A DNA stretch of 64,000 nt from Gorsachius magnificus (taxonomy: Eukaryota; Chordata; Aves; Pelecaniformes; Ardeidae), in the NCBI GenBank assembly GCA_034008185.1, contig CM067081.1:4401821-4465820 (forward strand). The letters are read 5' to 3'. Positions 17,661-30,801 of the stretch are shown here, piece after piece. The position numbers were made by a program, and so were the translations under genes. A model generated the notes under the pieces. That model had not been told where the DNA came from and made no database searches. It saw only the letters and a program-made list of their open reading frames with translations. The first letter of the stretch is position 1. Each line of letters begins with the position of its first letter.

Positions 17661-20600
17661 CAACACCACACATTTAATTGCATTTACCTGTTTGAAAGGT
17701 TAAACTACAGAGAGAAAGAGTCCTAAATATATACGGGTAAATACCTGGCAAGAACTCACAGAAATTAGAAGTGGGGGGATTACTTTTCAAGATTGTATCT
17801 TGAGAGCAAGCGTAAGGATGGTTTTTCTCCTAACAGATTTGAACAGGACTTTGTTTAGTTCAGTTTAGTGCCACAAATCATGAGTCTTCCAAAACTTTAT
17901 GCTAAAAGTGAAACTTCTCCCACGGATGCCTACAGCAGAATGACTGCTGACTTCAAAGCAAGAGTTGTGTGCTGGGCTCACCTGATCCCATCTCCCTTGT
18001 GAACACAGAATGTAGAGGGGAAAAAAAAAGGACAGGACAAGAACTGGGCACATCCCAACGTCTTCTGTGGCATCTGAAGATAAAAATTAAAGCAACAAAG
18101 CTGTTGCAGCAGAATCCCCTGACACACATTTGAGTGCAGTCAGCCTAGCAAGGAGCTAGTGAGCAGTACTGCCATAAGCACGCAAGAGTCTGCAGTTCCA
18201 TTCAGTAAAAAAAAAAAACCATCAGGCTTTCTCCTTCCAACGTGCTTTACCTTGGAAAACATTTCCTAATTAATTGGGGCCATATCCCAGTTGACGTAGT
18301 TTCCACACAGCTTCTCTGCAATCAGCTGAGATGAATGGAGGATGTGATTTTATGGTGCAGTTAAGCATCACTGCCTCTGGAAGGGACATAACCTCCCTTT
18401 ACCCTCCACCATACCTTCCTTCTCCCTTCTGCCAGCTCTGGCACTTACCTGACCCCACAGTGAGCCAGTTTATGGAGAAAAAACATCAGTTTCTATTCAG
18501 GGTATGTTTCTGCTACATTTTGGAACCAGATGAATGCCAGGGCTGAGGCAAGGGAAGAAGAAGGAGCCACGTAGCCCTTTCCATTCCAGCTCAGCTCAGC
18601 TGCCTTGAAAAGCTAGGCCCTCATTCCTGCTAGCTGAGGACCTGCAAGCCTGTTTTTCCTTGTTTGCTGAATCCAAATCAATCAGCAGTTCATTCCCAGT
18701 TTTATTGCTGGCTTAAGCAGCAGGAAACCCATCAGTGTTTGCTTGCAGATGTAGGAGGTAGCTCTTGCTATAGTAACTACGGTCATTCAACAGAAAACTG
18801 CCAAACAGCTCCCTTAAAATTCAGTTTAACTGCAGGTATTTTCCTAACTAGTCATGGAATGATAGACTCCGTGACACTGTTATCAGCTCCAGAGTCACAG
18901 CAAAATACAGATAGGAAGAAAGTAATCTTGTGCTGGAATATCAATTCTTTTATGGCTGCTAAAACTCAAATAATGGGGGTAACAGCATCCTAAACCAAAT
19001 ACACCTCTAGGTAGCAAGCACATTTTGCTATGAAAGACTTGCTCACCCTAAGGCTGTTAATGAACAGGTCAAAGGAGGATCTGTATTTCACTTCACGGTT
19101 AAGACTAACATTCCACCCTGTTCTTAAGCCCGCTTTAGCCCTTAGCATACAGTGTATATCTCACTGCACAATAATTAATGGAAAGGAGATCTCTAAATCC
19201 ACTGAGTGCTTTGCCTGTGTATTCCTTAGTCCCATGTATCCAACAAAATTGGCAAATAAAGACACATGCACAGACCAACAGAACACCCTGTCTACGCCCA
19301 TGACCAAAGACCATCCTTGTGACTAACCTCAGCCAAATAAACCTTAGAAAAAACGGTTAGTTCCAGTGCTGAACGCCCCTTGGCACTGTAATCTGAGTAC
19401 TTCCCACTCTTGAAGACTTCTACCCAATTTAGAGCCAAGAGCCGTCTAAAATTGATCATACAGAGGCTTTAACTGGTCTAATTCTTTACAAGTTGGCTGC
19501 CGTGTATTGTTCCTTCTAAGGGCTTGCAATATGTCAGTAAAAGCATCGCTACAAGCACAATCTGACATTCACGAAAACAGCCTAAAACGGATTTTACTTC
19601 TTTTCAAGATTCATCAACAGAAGCATTCCCTACATCTCCCTAGAAATAACACAGCCTGTAGAGGCAGGACTGACAGTGACCCCGAAGGCCATGGTCATTG
19701 CTTCTTATCTCTGCTATCCCTCAGGCTGCTCTAGACTAAACAACCCAAATTTTTCTGTTCTTTCTTCATAGGTCATGTTTTCAGCTTTCTGAGCCCAAGC
19801 CTGCTTATCTACACGACAGGAGTTGTTTTCTCATGCTCTCTGCCAGCCTTAGCCAGCTGCGGAGGGAGATGTTTCCCTCGATGTGCATGTGACAGGCTTC
19901 ACTTGGCAGAACCCGTTGGCAAGAGTCACAACCTAAAGGCCACCAGATGGTCCAAAGATACAGATTTTCATTTCAAACTCAACATCCGCCCTACGTTTAT
20001 TCTGATCCAAAGACTCGCTGGCTATATAAGTTGAACGAGAGGCAGACACCTCAGTCCAATCTGAACAGATAACGTTAAAATATTTTGTAACTGGTTTCTT
20101 TATCAGCAGTCTCAAAAGGGAGGCTGCCAACAAAATATGGCAGTAACACGAGCTCTTTGAAGCTGAAGACCGCTGTGCTGCCAGCAACAGCATCAGAAAT
20201 CTGACCAAGCCTTAGCTCCGGCGTTGGAAGAGTTGCGGGTGTAGTAGCACAGAGGCTGGTGTTAGTCCCTCTCCGTGGGGGCTCTGCTCCGCTCCCACCT
20301 CTGGATGCTGCTCAGACACGTGCCCTGACCAGCCTACTCTGCTTGTGGCTTCTCTGCAGTCTACAGACCCATACAGGCTGAGTTTCAGTCTCACAGGATG
20401 CCAGCTTGCTCTTATTTTCGACCTCCCCACTGTCCCCTCACTGAATTAAATTTCAAACATTTAACGATGCAAACATCTGGCCTGTGGATAAGGCTCCAGG
20501 GGATCTATTCCACACCTGTCGTTCATGAAGTGGAATCAATGTATGACACGTTAATCATCTGCTTTTGCCTAATTCATCCCATTACTTGCAGGTTTATATC

Positions 20601-22017
20601 TTCATAGTGTGAAGATGAATCTGATAGTCTAGCAACCTTGGAAGACCCAAAACTGCAGCACAAATGAGCACATATATGTCTACTGGATTCATCATTGGCC
20701 TGGACTTAATGCATTGACCAACCAACGTACTTGTCAGTAGCTGGGGAAAGAAAGTCAATCTTTGCTGGTTTTTTCCCATAAACTTGTTTATGAAAAAAGT
20801 TTTTCATAAACCCATAGAAATTAAAATTAAATGGGTTGTCAGTTTTCTCTCTTTGCTCATCCAACCAGCATTTGCAGTCTCTACCCTGGTTTATCTGGCC
20901 TGGGTACTTTTCCAACGTAATATAAAGGTTCTCCAAGAATACAGCACAGAAATCATTTGGTGTTTCCGCAAAGAGGAGGTATCAAGAGAGCATCCGATCT
21001 TGGACATGATGAGGCTATAAACTGCACTCACCGAGGACAAGTACGAATTAGGTTATGGATCTTGGAAGCAGAGAATTACAATAAAGCCTTATGTGTAGCT
21101 GCTCCCCAAGCAGCACTTAAAATTCATTCAATTGATCAGCTAGAATCTAATTCGAGAGTTGAAGATGCGAAATTTGGCTGAAGAGCACAGGATTTATTTT
21201 GTGCTTTTAGAGTGACTTGTATTTAAATACATATTAGTTTTTAAAACACATGTATTTAATATTATGGGGGGAAAAACAATCTATGGTTGATTTAAAGTCA
21301 TAATCTTTTCAGGTGATGTAAATTGAGAGGAACCAGCAGTGGTGAACTGTTTGGAAAAGTCAAACTCCTGACTAGAAGCTTCTGTCGGAGCATTTCAGCT
21401 GTCCAGGGCTTGTAAATTTTAACTTGGGTTTTACTCACAGGAGCATCCTCAACAGAGAACATTTCTGTAATGAACTTCTACCCGAGTTTAGCGCAGCAAA
21501 TAATTGGTTCGAAATTGGGAGAGTGATGGGGGTTGACAGAGCAGGAAGGTATGAAAGAACACGTGAAATGACAAAATCTACCTGTTTTCACTTATCGATG
21601 CCTTCAGGTATTTAGAACCATCGGCTCAGTTCCTTCATTATCCACAACGCTCCCTTGGTTTAATCATTTTAAATGCAGAACAGCTTTGGATATGTGTATT
21701 TCCCCTTCTTATGTATTCATCATATCTGAGAGTGCTTTCATTAGCTGATAAATAACATTCTGTACACAGAATTTAACTGAGTGCCTGTTTTGCCCAACTT
21801 GGCAAAAACCCCCAAGTGTACAAGTAATCACAAAAATAAAATGCATCAGTTGGGATTTGCCAATGCAAGCAAAATGTAAAGCAATGGCACAAATATTACT
21901 CAGTGTTTAACCACGCTGAAAAATAGCTGTAGTCTATTCCTTTTAGCCAAAAAATGCAGTTGAAAGGAAAGTCTTAAGTTATAAATATGCTTATATGGTT
22001 TTCAAAGAGACATGGAT
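17661..22017. other. KCTD21 5'UTR intron (putative), left part
   Basis: Non-repetitive DNA between the KCTD21 coding-exon acceptor and the CR1 at 22,018. No exon or mobile element was recognised, and open frames are short and unlike known proteins. Confidence 0.5.
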
Positions 22018-22950
22018 CTTTCTTTAAGACCTGGGTAACGCTGGGTAAAAAACTGGCTGGATGGCCGAGCCCAGAGAGTTGTGGTCAATGGAGTTAAATC
22101 CAGTTGGTGGCCAGTCACAAGCAGTGTCCCCCAGGGCTCAGTTCTAGGGCTGGTCTTGTTTAACATCTTTATGAATGACCTGGATGAGGGGATTGAGTGT
22201 GCCCTCAGTAAATTTGCAGATGACACCAAGCTGGGTGGGAGTGTGGATCAGCTGGAGGGGAGGAGGGCTCTGCAGAGGGACCTGGCCAGGCTGGGTCCAT
22301 GGGCCCAGGCCAACTGTATGAGGTTCAACAAGGCCAAGGGCCGGGTCCTGCCCTGGGGTCACAACAACCCCACGCAGCGCTGCAGGCGTGGGGCAGAGGG
22401 GCTGGAAAGCTGCCCGGGGAAAAGGACCTGGGGGTGTTGGTCAACAGCCACCTGAATATGAGCCAGCAGGGTGCCCAGGTGGCCAAGAGGGCCAACAGCA
22501 TCCTGGCTTGTATCAGGAGTGGTGTGGCCAGCAGGAGCAGGGCAGGACCGTGCCCCTGTGCTGGGCACTGGGGGGGCCGCCCCTCGACTGCTGGGGTCAG
22601 GGTTGGGCCCCTCCCTCCCCGAAGGACCTGGAGGGGCTGGAGCGTGTCCGGAGAAGGGGAGGGGGCCCCAGGCTGGGGGGGGGGGGGGAGGGGGCCCGGC
22701 CTCAAGTTGTGCCAGGGCAGGGTGAGGTTGGCCCTGGGGAACAACTCCTTCCCCAAAGGGCTGTCAGGCACTGGAAGGGGCTGCCCAGGGAAGGGGTTGA
22801 GTCCCCATCCCTGGGGGGATTTAAGAGCTGGGCAGATGAGGTGCTGAGGGCCAGGGTTTGGGGGTGGAATGGCAGGGGTAGGGGAACGGTTGGGCTTGAT
22901 GGTCTTAAAGGCTTTTCCAACCTAAACGATTCTGTGATTCTATGATATAT
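22018..22950 (+). mobile_element. CR1 LINE fragment with reverse-transcriptase remains
   Basis: Plus-strand CR1, antisense in the KCTD21 intron. It begins within ORF2 at [20 protein letters not shown]. It keeps two RT signatures, PQGSVLG and the catalytic-block [10 protein letters not shown]. It then crosses a G-rich stretch near 22,676 and ends TTCCAACCTAAACGATTCTGTGATTCTATGAT. Frameshifts after the RT remnant show it is dead. It is cut off at the 5' side, so the N-terminal RT and the endonuclease are missing. Confidence 0.92.
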
Positions 22951-25900
22951 AAATAGGCATTTTTTAACAGGATTTTTCTGATGACTTATTCAGATAAAAA
23001 ATGATAACCTAGATCATTCCAGTTATCTATCTGAAACAGCAAGATTACAGAACACCGAAGAGATATGGTATACCTGGTTCTGTTTAACAGATCTGCTGAA
23101 GATTTGAAGAAAACTCTCTTGGCATTAAGAAAGTAAAGCTAAGACTAGTTTAGCTCAAGCTATAAAGACCAGAAGGGCAGAGAAAAGATAAACAGATCAG
23201 AAAACAAACCAAGAAGTTTTTATTTGGGAAAATGTGTAGCAATGCCTTGATTTCTCTGACGAATAAACCCAAACGTGAGATATTTCTGGGGAAAATTTTG
23301 CTTGGAAAAAGCAGTCATCATCAACTGCAAACATGGATTTCACTTTACAAATGGCAGGGAAGGAAAATGCATCAATTCTTTGGGATTTCAGAGGCAACAC
23401 CTAAGACAGGGTTAAAGGAGCTGATCCTAGCGTCGTTCAGAGGACCTCATTAATGAAATTAATTAAACACAGAGCAGCAAAGCAAGAGCTATTAGTAATT
23501 TGGTAGGAGGTACGAGACATTAAAACGGGGTTTCCAAAGTCCATCCCATGGGCTGCTTACGGCCTCTGAAGCCTTGACGCATGGCATTGAAGGCATTAAA
23601 AATTGCAGCATCCCCTGAAAAATGAGTTAATGGATGTGACACTATCAGGGTCTTTTGCTGCCGGACGCAGCGATACGTGGCCATTTACACAGTCGTTGCC
23701 CATGGTTTTAATTTTATACATAAGGTATTGCACTGCTGGTTAATTGTATAGCGTAGCCTTCAACAGCCCACCTGTAAAATATCCCTCCACGACCAAAACT
23801 TTGGAAACCTGTATTTAAGATGGTGGAATATGTGCAACGTCATTAAGAAATAGTTGAGGAGTAACGATGAACTGCCAAGTACACACACAGCAAATACAAA
23901 AAAAAAAAAAAAAAAGAGAAAGGAAAAAGGAGATTAATTATTTAGGCCGGCACAATGAAGGATGCCTAAGTGGCAATAAACTTAAAGCAAGCCGGGGACC
24001 ACTTCTGCTAAGCATCAGGAAGAGCAGCCAGACTAAAAACCTCTCCAGCTTTTTGAGTATTGTCCAAGAGAGCTGGTGAAAGTCAGATGGGCTGGGTAAA
24101 TGTTACGAGAGAGAGAAAGAGAGGTCAAGTAATGCATTATAGGATGCATTCTGCACTGGGAGGGGCAGGATTGATTGCAGCTAAAAAGGAGGTATGAAAA
24201 AAAAAATATATATGGGAACCTATACAGCAGCTGGGGATTTTAAATTTGGTTTGGGAGGGGAAGCTGGGGCTCCAGTCTGCTTCATGAGAGCACAGGAATG
24301 GCAAACGCATAATTGGGCAAAGATAATTCTTTCTCCTCAGTGCTAGTTCTGCTTTGGGTTTTGCCCCAGGTTCCCCACACTCGCCACGTATCACTTTGCT
24401 CCATCGCATCTTACCGAAACCCACCTTTTGGTTTGAGGTAAAAATTCCTGTTTCCACGAAACACCTCAATCCTGAGAAAAAAACCCAAAATACCTTCATG
24501 AAATCGCGGGGCTCCAGCCCTGGCACTTGCTGCGGCTGTACCTGCAGACCAGTTTCGTGCTTTGTCCCCTCTCAAGGGGACAATTTTGGAGAGGAAATCC
24601 AGACTCCTGGCTACCAGTTTGTGTCCTGCTGTGTTATGGGGACTGCGGACGAGCCAGTTGGAAGCCTAGAAACCACCCCAAGAAAGACAGGAGAAAAATA
24701 AAAGAACAAAGGGAGGACAGAAACAAAAGAAATAGTGTTTAGGGGATAAAAAAAAAAAAAGATAAAAAAATGTAGTTGACCATTTACATACCCAGCAGCA
24801 GCCAGTAGGCACCAAGAGCTGGGTTTAAGCAAGGATTTGGGAGAAAATCCGTCACAAGGACGGATTCACCTTCCCTTCACGTACCCCTGGTGCACATTTA
24901 TTTATCCCAGCTCATCCTCAACTACAGGTTAAACATTTGCCATACGATTTCTACGCCCCACGTGCTTATTCATAGTAACCTTAGAGAGGAAACCCCATGT
25001 TTACCCATTGCTGCAGGACGGACCAGCCTAATTTTGGATTCTCGGTTAATATCCGCCCCTCCAATAAATGCAGTGCAGCGCTTTAATTAGAGGATTAAAA
25101 TTCAGTCGGTGAAGCAGAGCGTGGCGTGGCTGCCAGGAGCACTATATCCCGAAACCCAGTGCCGGAGGGGGGCCAGCAGCTGCTTTTTGTTTCGGGACTG
25201 CTATGTGCCACTGGAAATTTCCAGCCGGCGTTTGGGGAAAGGCAGCTTGCTCCAAAGGCTGGCGTGGAGGACACGGGTGACCAACTCCGGGATGGGACTC
25301 AAACTCCCAGCAGGCACGTGGCAGGAAACAAGGGCTCACCCTTCCCTTCTCGCTGTAAGACAGGATCGGTATCAATCTGCCAGCAGCCGCGATACCCGGC
25401 GATGGGCACCCGACTACCCACCTTCAGAGAGCAGCTGCTTACCCACCAGTTATTTGTATTTATATATTTAATTTTCTCGCTGTGCTTTGTTACGGAAACA
25501 CTCCTCTGCCAACGGGACGCAGGGAAGACGCAACGAGACAACGGGAAAGCGTGAACGGGAGTTTTATAACATCCCTGGTTTGTTGTGGGTGCGATGCTGT
25601 GCGCCCATCCCTTCCCAGACCCGTGCCTTGGTGCTCTTCAGCATCTCCTGGGCTGCTTGCTTAGGGATGCAGGTGAATGCAAAAGGCTGCGTGTCCGGCG
25701 CTCTGCAGCCGCTGAATTTAAGCAATAAAGGGGGTAGGGAGATGGGGGCAGGAAAATAGAGCTGGTATCCAGTTAGTTCAGAGGAAGGAGGAATATAAAA
25801 CAAAGGTCAGGTTCCTCTTTGAGAGAAGAGGAATGAAAGCAGCGGTACACAGCGGGGAGGAGGAAAATGAAATGAAGGTTAATAGCTACTGAAGGAGAAC

Positions 25901-26759
25901 GGCTGAAGACAAGATGGAGGGGGAGAGGGAGCGCAGAGGCAGCGAGATGTGGCTGCAGCAAGGTTTGGAGAATAAAAGCCAAAGTGCTGCAGTGCTCGGT
26001 GCTCTCCCGGCGTGACCTCTGACACCCGCGGGCTCAGGGGCTGCAGATTGCCAGGCGGGCACTGCCACCAGCTGCCAGGAGGGAGCCCCTTTGGGGTCTT
26101 GTGGCAGCAGGAGCATCGTTTTCCTTCCAAGCAGCTGACATAACCCTTTGTACAGTCCCATACACCTACTTAATGCCAGCCCCAGCAAAGGTTTTCCACT
26201 GGTTTCTAATGCCCAGCATCCACACGGATATCACTTGGCACCCTTGGAGTATCTTCCCGATACTCTTATTTCTTTCCTGGACCACTTCAGCCGCACACAC
26301 GGTAGCCCACCACCTGCGTACGGCTTGAGGCACGCACGGGGCGGTTCAGCAATCCAGCATCCACCCCACCTCCCGCTGCCACCATCGCTTCCAGGGTGCC
26401 CCTGCAATTAAGAGGGCAGCTGATTGCACTAACAAGGTTCAGAAATAACACTAACGAGGTAGGTGCCATCCGGAATTAGGACCCTCCGCAGGGTATGGCT
26501 CACGCATGTCACCCAGCCGGCCACAGGCCTCGGGTGTGGGCATACAGGGCTTGGGTTTGCTATAAAGCCTTTAATTTCGGAGATGTTTCATTGAAAGCGG
26601 GTGGGGGAAAGGGGGAGACCCGCAAAGTTTGCAGAGTGGTGCTGAGCCCTCCCCTGTTAAGGGGAACCGTGGGCATGGCTCCTCCTTACACAGCCAGGCA
26701 TTGGCACTGTTAAATTGGCTTAAAATACTTAAAAAAAAAACAACAACAACAAAAAAAAA
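22951..26759. other. KCTD21 5'UTR intron (putative), right part
   Basis: Unique-looking sequence with A-runs (23,889-23,906 and 24,750) and no recognised exon, RNA gene or mobile element. GC content rises steadily toward the CpG island. Confidence 0.5.
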
Positions 26760-26972
26760 ACCCAGAGCAGCGGCTCCCCCCCCTCCTTCATCCCGCAACG
26801 CTTCTCCGCGGAGCAGCAGCGCGGCTCCCCCGGTACCGGTACCAGTACCACCCCCACCCCCCCACCCCCCGTGCCTCAGTTTCCCCGCCTCGGCGGCGTT
26901 ACAGCGGGGTGACCCCGGCCCTGCCCGCGCCCCCAGCCCGGGGGTCCCGCCCGCCCCCGCCGCGGCACCCAC

Positions 26973-27130
26973 CTGCGCCCCCTCCACCCCCGGCCCCCCG
27001 CTCGCCGGGCGCCGCGGGAGGCGGAGGCGGCGGGAGGGGAAGCGAGGGGGGCGCGGCGCGGCGGGCCCGGCCCGGTCGCCCTGGGTTTGTAGTTCGCCGC
27101 CGCCCTCGGCCCTGCCCCGGCGCTGCCCGC
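26973..27130 (-). other. Candidate KCTD21 non-coding exon 1
   Basis: Inferred only from a good minus-strand donor (CGCAG|GTGGGT, exon end at 26,973) inside the CpG island and from the strong acceptor 30 bases before the KCTD21 ATG. The upstream edge is arbitrary. Confidence 0.3.
27081..27094 (-). promoter_or_regulatory. ZNF143-like ACTACAA motif in the bidirectional promoter
   Basis: Minus strand reads AACTACAAACCCAG, close to the ACTACAAYTCCCAG core bound by ZNF143/THAP11, which is common in CpG-island and bidirectional promoters. It deviates from the consensus at one or two positions (AAACCC instead of AATTCC or AACTCC). Confidence 0.35.
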
Positions 27131-27194
27131 AGGACTGCGGCTCGCAGCCGGCCACGCCGCAGCCTCCCCGGGCACGGCCCGGTCCGGGCGGGAG
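27095..27194 (+). other. Candidate USP35 non-coding exon 1
   Basis: A donor GGGAG|GTAACG at 27,194 on the plus strand within the CpG island. It would splice to the acceptor at 39,561, which begins the exon holding the ATG. The 5' edge is a guess. Confidence 0.3.
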
Positions 27195-27250
27195 GTAACG
27201 CGGGGCGGGTGGGAGGGAGGGAGGGGGGGGGGGGGGGCCGGGGGCTCAGG

Positions 27251-28000
27251 GGGGGGGCGGGGGGGGATGCTCGGGGTGAGGGATGCAGGAGGGATGCTCA
27301 GGGATGAGGGATGCAGGAGGGATGCTTGGGGTGAGGGGGGTGAGGGTGCAGGAGGGATGCTCGGGTGAGGAAGGCAAGAGGGGTGCTCTAGGGAAGGGGT
27401 GCAGGGGGTGCTCGGGGGAAGGGGTGCAGGAGATTGCTTGGGGGTCGAGATGCTCAGGGGGAGGGATGCGGGAGGGAAGGGTGCAGGAGGGCTGCTCAGA
27501 GGGAAGGGTGTTCAGGGGTTGGGATGCTCGGATGGTGAGATGCTCAGGGGTCAGGATGCAGAAAGGAAGTCTTGGTGAAAGGGGTGCAGGGGCGTGAAAG
27601 GGAGGGATGCTTGTTTGGGGGGGGCGGAGGGAGGGGGGGAGGGAGGGATGCTGAGGTGGAGGGATGCAGGGGGTGTTCAGGGTTTGGGGGGAAGGAGTGC
27701 TTGGGGGGGGTTCGTCAGGATTCTCAGCAACCAGGATGCACAGAGGGAGGGAAGCTTGGGGGTTGTGATGCAGGAGGGATACTCAGAGGGATGCTCAGGG
27801 CTTCGGATGGAGGAGAGGCCTTGGAGGGAAGGATGCAGGGGGGGTTGGGATGCAGGAAGGGTGCTCGAGGGAGGGTTGCTTGGAGGGAATGGTTCAGAAG
27901 AGGGATCAGGAGGGAACCCTGGAGGAGGGATGCTTGAGGATTTGGATGTTTTAGGGTCAGGCTATAGGAGGATGCTTGGAGAGAGGGATACAGGAACAAT
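27251..28000. repeat. G-rich GGGATGC minisatellite, USP35 intron 1
   Basis: Imperfect tandem array based on GGGATGCTCAGGGTGAGG and GGGATGCAGGAG units of roughly 13-26 bases. It is crisp at 27,264-27,360 and increasingly degenerate up to about 28,000. It starts immediately after poly-G runs at the edge of the CpG island. Open frames through it (such as 27,594-28,070) merely translate the repeat. Confidence 0.85.
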
Positions 28001-30034
28001 GTTGGCATGTGAGTGGGTGTGCATTTCCCCAGTGCCTGAAGGGCTTTTACAAGGCAGCATCTTGTTATGAGGAACTGCCCAAGATGGGTTGAGGTTTTTC
28101 CCAGGGAAGCTGACCTGGGGAGAGACGCCCAGGGCTGTTCCCATCCCATAGGGAGCCAAAAAAGCCCTAAAAGTGTGGGTTGGATTCAGAGCAGTCCAGA
28201 TCCACACCCTTTTCAGGTTAAATCTGCCCTGGCTTGGACTTTGCAGGTGTTAAAGGATAAAAGCAGACGTTGGCATCTTGCATATTTGCCACTTTTATGT
28301 GGTTTTCAAATCACTTTGGGAACTAAACTATACCCTGCTGTATTTGTATCATGGGACTCACAGAAGAGAAATTTCAGCTGGGTGCCCTACCTCAGGCTGA
28401 AAGGATGTAGCAAGGGGTTGAGCTTTCACCTGGGATGAGGTTCAAAATGCCTTGAAAATCTTTGGGATGGAGCCCATAAATTTTGCCATGGTCTCACTTC
28501 ACCTTCCCGATTTCTGGATTGGCTGATGCAAAGCCAAATATGTTGGGGGCTGGAGGGAAACTGAGGTCTCAAATGAGTGTCAGATCCCATTTTTCCTGAA
28601 GGCACCACCCAAAAATTGGAGATCCCTGTATCTCCAAGCAGTGTGGCAATGTCTGATGAATCCCAGCCAGTGTCGGCAGTGTCGGCCCTCGGTCCAGTCT
28701 GCTTTGGTGAACAGGAGGTGGGTTTTGCCTTGGGTTATATCCAGGGGTTTAATTTCTATACACAGGCAAAATCAGACACAAATCTCAAGAAACAAGAGTG
28801 ATGTTAATGCTATAAATACCTTCAAGAAAACAACCAGCGTTCTGGAGGAGCTGTATTTACAGTCTGCGGGGATGATAATAGAAAGGACATTGGTCTGAAG
28901 GTCAGTGCAGGATCCGGGCGCTCTTGGTATAAAGCCCCATGGAAGTAAGGTAGCACAGCTCTGGCTGAGAAGGAAAGCAGAAGGCTTTTGGGTGAAGAAA
29001 AGGAAGAAATGTTCATCTGGGGGATGCGAGGAGGAGTGACCATCCCGGGAAAATTTACCTAGTGCGGGCAGGACAAGGACTTTTGGGCATCCAATGCTAA
29101 ATATATTGAGAAAATGAAAAAGCAACTGGGGTGGGTTATTTTTGTCTGTGGTCAGTGCTGGGCTTAGCTGTAAAGCCAGTGGTTCGTCACTGCTGGTCTG
29201 GTGGTTAGAGCAAGTCCAGCCTGATGTGCCTTTCTCTGCTGCTGGTTTTCCAGGCAATGGGAGAGAAGAATTTAATACCTTGCTTTCTCCATCCATACCA
29301 GGATGGCTGATAATACACTAGTGATGGTTTTGAGATGCTTTCTTAGGAAAGGATACTGGTGCATGTCAGAGATGCGTGTATGTAGCTGTTGTCTGGAGGG
29401 GAGGAACGGAGCTGGGAGGAGGAGTCTGTCCGGAGAAAGAGAGGATGAAATGTTGGGGCCTTGGGCTTTATTTGGTATTATTGTGCTGATCTCTTTGACA
29501 TCCAGCCAAAGCCTTTTTTTTTTTATTTGATGACTGAGTGCTCAGTAGCAAGAAACACAGAGCAAGAGAAGAGACTGGGGGAGCTGTGTGCACCAAAGGG
29601 ATCAAAGAAGCAGCTCTGGAGAAATAAGAGAGCAGGGCAGCTAAGACAGCTGGGTAGGGCAGCCAGGCCAGCACTGATGTCCGTGAATTACGGCCATGGT
29701 AGGGCACTTGGGGATGGTGTGGCCAAACATATTTATAATGTTTTAGAGGAAAAAGGAATTGATGAAATTCATGGTACTGCAGAAGAAAGGAAGAGGGTCT
29801 CCAGTGCTCTGTGGATCTAAAACATCAACAGGTTTTAGCAATGGTAGGGACTGGAATATGGTAAATTTAGGCTGATTGGAAATAGATGTCTTTTGGTTAG
29901 TTACTTTTTAGGGACCCCTTAGAAAAGTGTGTGGCCACAGGGGAGAAACTCGCTATTCCCAAGGTGGAGCTCCTGATGCACAGCAAAGCCATGCAAAATG
30001 CCAACACTCCAGTTGAGTGTCAATGCTCAAATAA
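28001..30034. other. USP35 intron 1 (putative), unique stretch
   Basis: No exon, RNA gene or recognised mobile element. Composition is ordinary. Confidence 0.5.
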
Positions 30035-30527
30035 ATCATAGAATCGTTTAGGTTGGAAACGACCCTTAAGATCATTAGGTCCAACCTTTCCCCTACCCCT
30101 GCCATCCCACCACTAAACCCTGGCCCTCAGCACCTCATCTGCCCGGCTTTTAAATCCCTCCAGGGATGGGGACTCGACCCCTTCCCTGGGCAGCCCCTTC
30201 GAGTGCTTGACAGACCTTTCAGGGAAGGAATTTTTCCCAATGTCCAACCTACACCTCTCCTGGTGCAACTTGAGGCCGTTTCCCCTCGTCCCATCGCCTG
30301 TTGGGAGTAGAGCCCGACCCCCCCGGCTCCCCCCCCCCAGGCGTTGAGGGAGCGATGAGGGCTCCCCTCAGCCTCCTCTGCTCCAGGCTGAACCCCCCCA
30401 GCTCCCCCAGCCGCTGCCCAGCAGCCTGGGGCTCCAGACCCCTCCCCAGCTCCGCTGCCCTTCTCTGGACACGCTCCAGCCCCTCCAGGTCCTTCGGGGA
30501 GGGAGGGGCCCAACCCTGACCCCAGCA
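30035..30527 (-). mobile_element. CR1 LINE fragment (minus strand) with linked 3' flank
   Basis: Starts with the inverted 3' end ATCATAGAATCGTTTAGGTTGG and runs through GGGGACTCGACCCCTTCCCT to CCAACCCTGACCCCAGCA, where CR1 similarity stops. The following 274 bases (30528-30801) are not CR1 but recur at 59438-59710. Confidence 0.88.
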
Positions 30528-30801
30528 TTTGAGTATATCTTTACTCTCTGGAGAGGCCAGAAAGCTGCTGAGCAGGTTGGAAGGTCCTGCAGAGCGTAGG
30601 GACAATCTCCTTGCTCCAAATCTGCTGCTGCCTGTGGCTGAAGGGGAATTTCCATCGGTGCTGTACTGAAGGGTGGTTGTGATTCAGTGCAACAGAGGAC
30701 AGGAAAGCACGCAGAGCCTCGCCAGCCAAAAGTAATTAGCTCTAGTGAGTAGGAGACACGCCACACAAGTGCAATCTGTCCCTGGAAAGCAGTTTGGGAC
30801 A
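30528..30801. repeat. Non-CR1 segment duplicated at 59,438-59,710
   Basis: Nearly identical to 59438-59710. By eye there are about ten differences and one 1-base indel, nearly all in the CR1-proximal half, and roughly the last 150 bases appear identical. Outside the shared segment the right flanks differ completely: unique sequence here, CR1 at the other locus. No coding or RNA gene was recognised in it. Confidence 0.9.

Larger units (their letters stand above)
26760..27250. promoter_or_regulatory. CpG island, putative bidirectional KCTD21/USP35 promoter
   Basis: Dense CpG and GC block between two genes that point away from each other (KCTD21 minus to the left, USP35 plus to the right). In human these genes are head-to-head with adjoining 5' ends, which is established knowledge. 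A plausible USP35 exon-1 donor is GGGAG|GTAACG (exon end 27,194). A plausible KCTD21 exon-1 donor on the minus strand is CGCAG|GTGGGT (exon end 26,973). No TATA box was seen. The open frames of 100-190 residues on both strands are compositional artefacts of GC richness. Confidence 0.75.

Noticed and set aside
26571..27198. Open frames of 190 codons on both strands in the CpG island
   Set aside because: Stop-poor GC-rich composition on both strands at once; low-complexity Pro/Arg/Gly translation.
27572..28070. Open frames rich in Gly and Arg after the CpG island
   Set aside because: Translations of a GGGATGC minisatellite, open in several frames.
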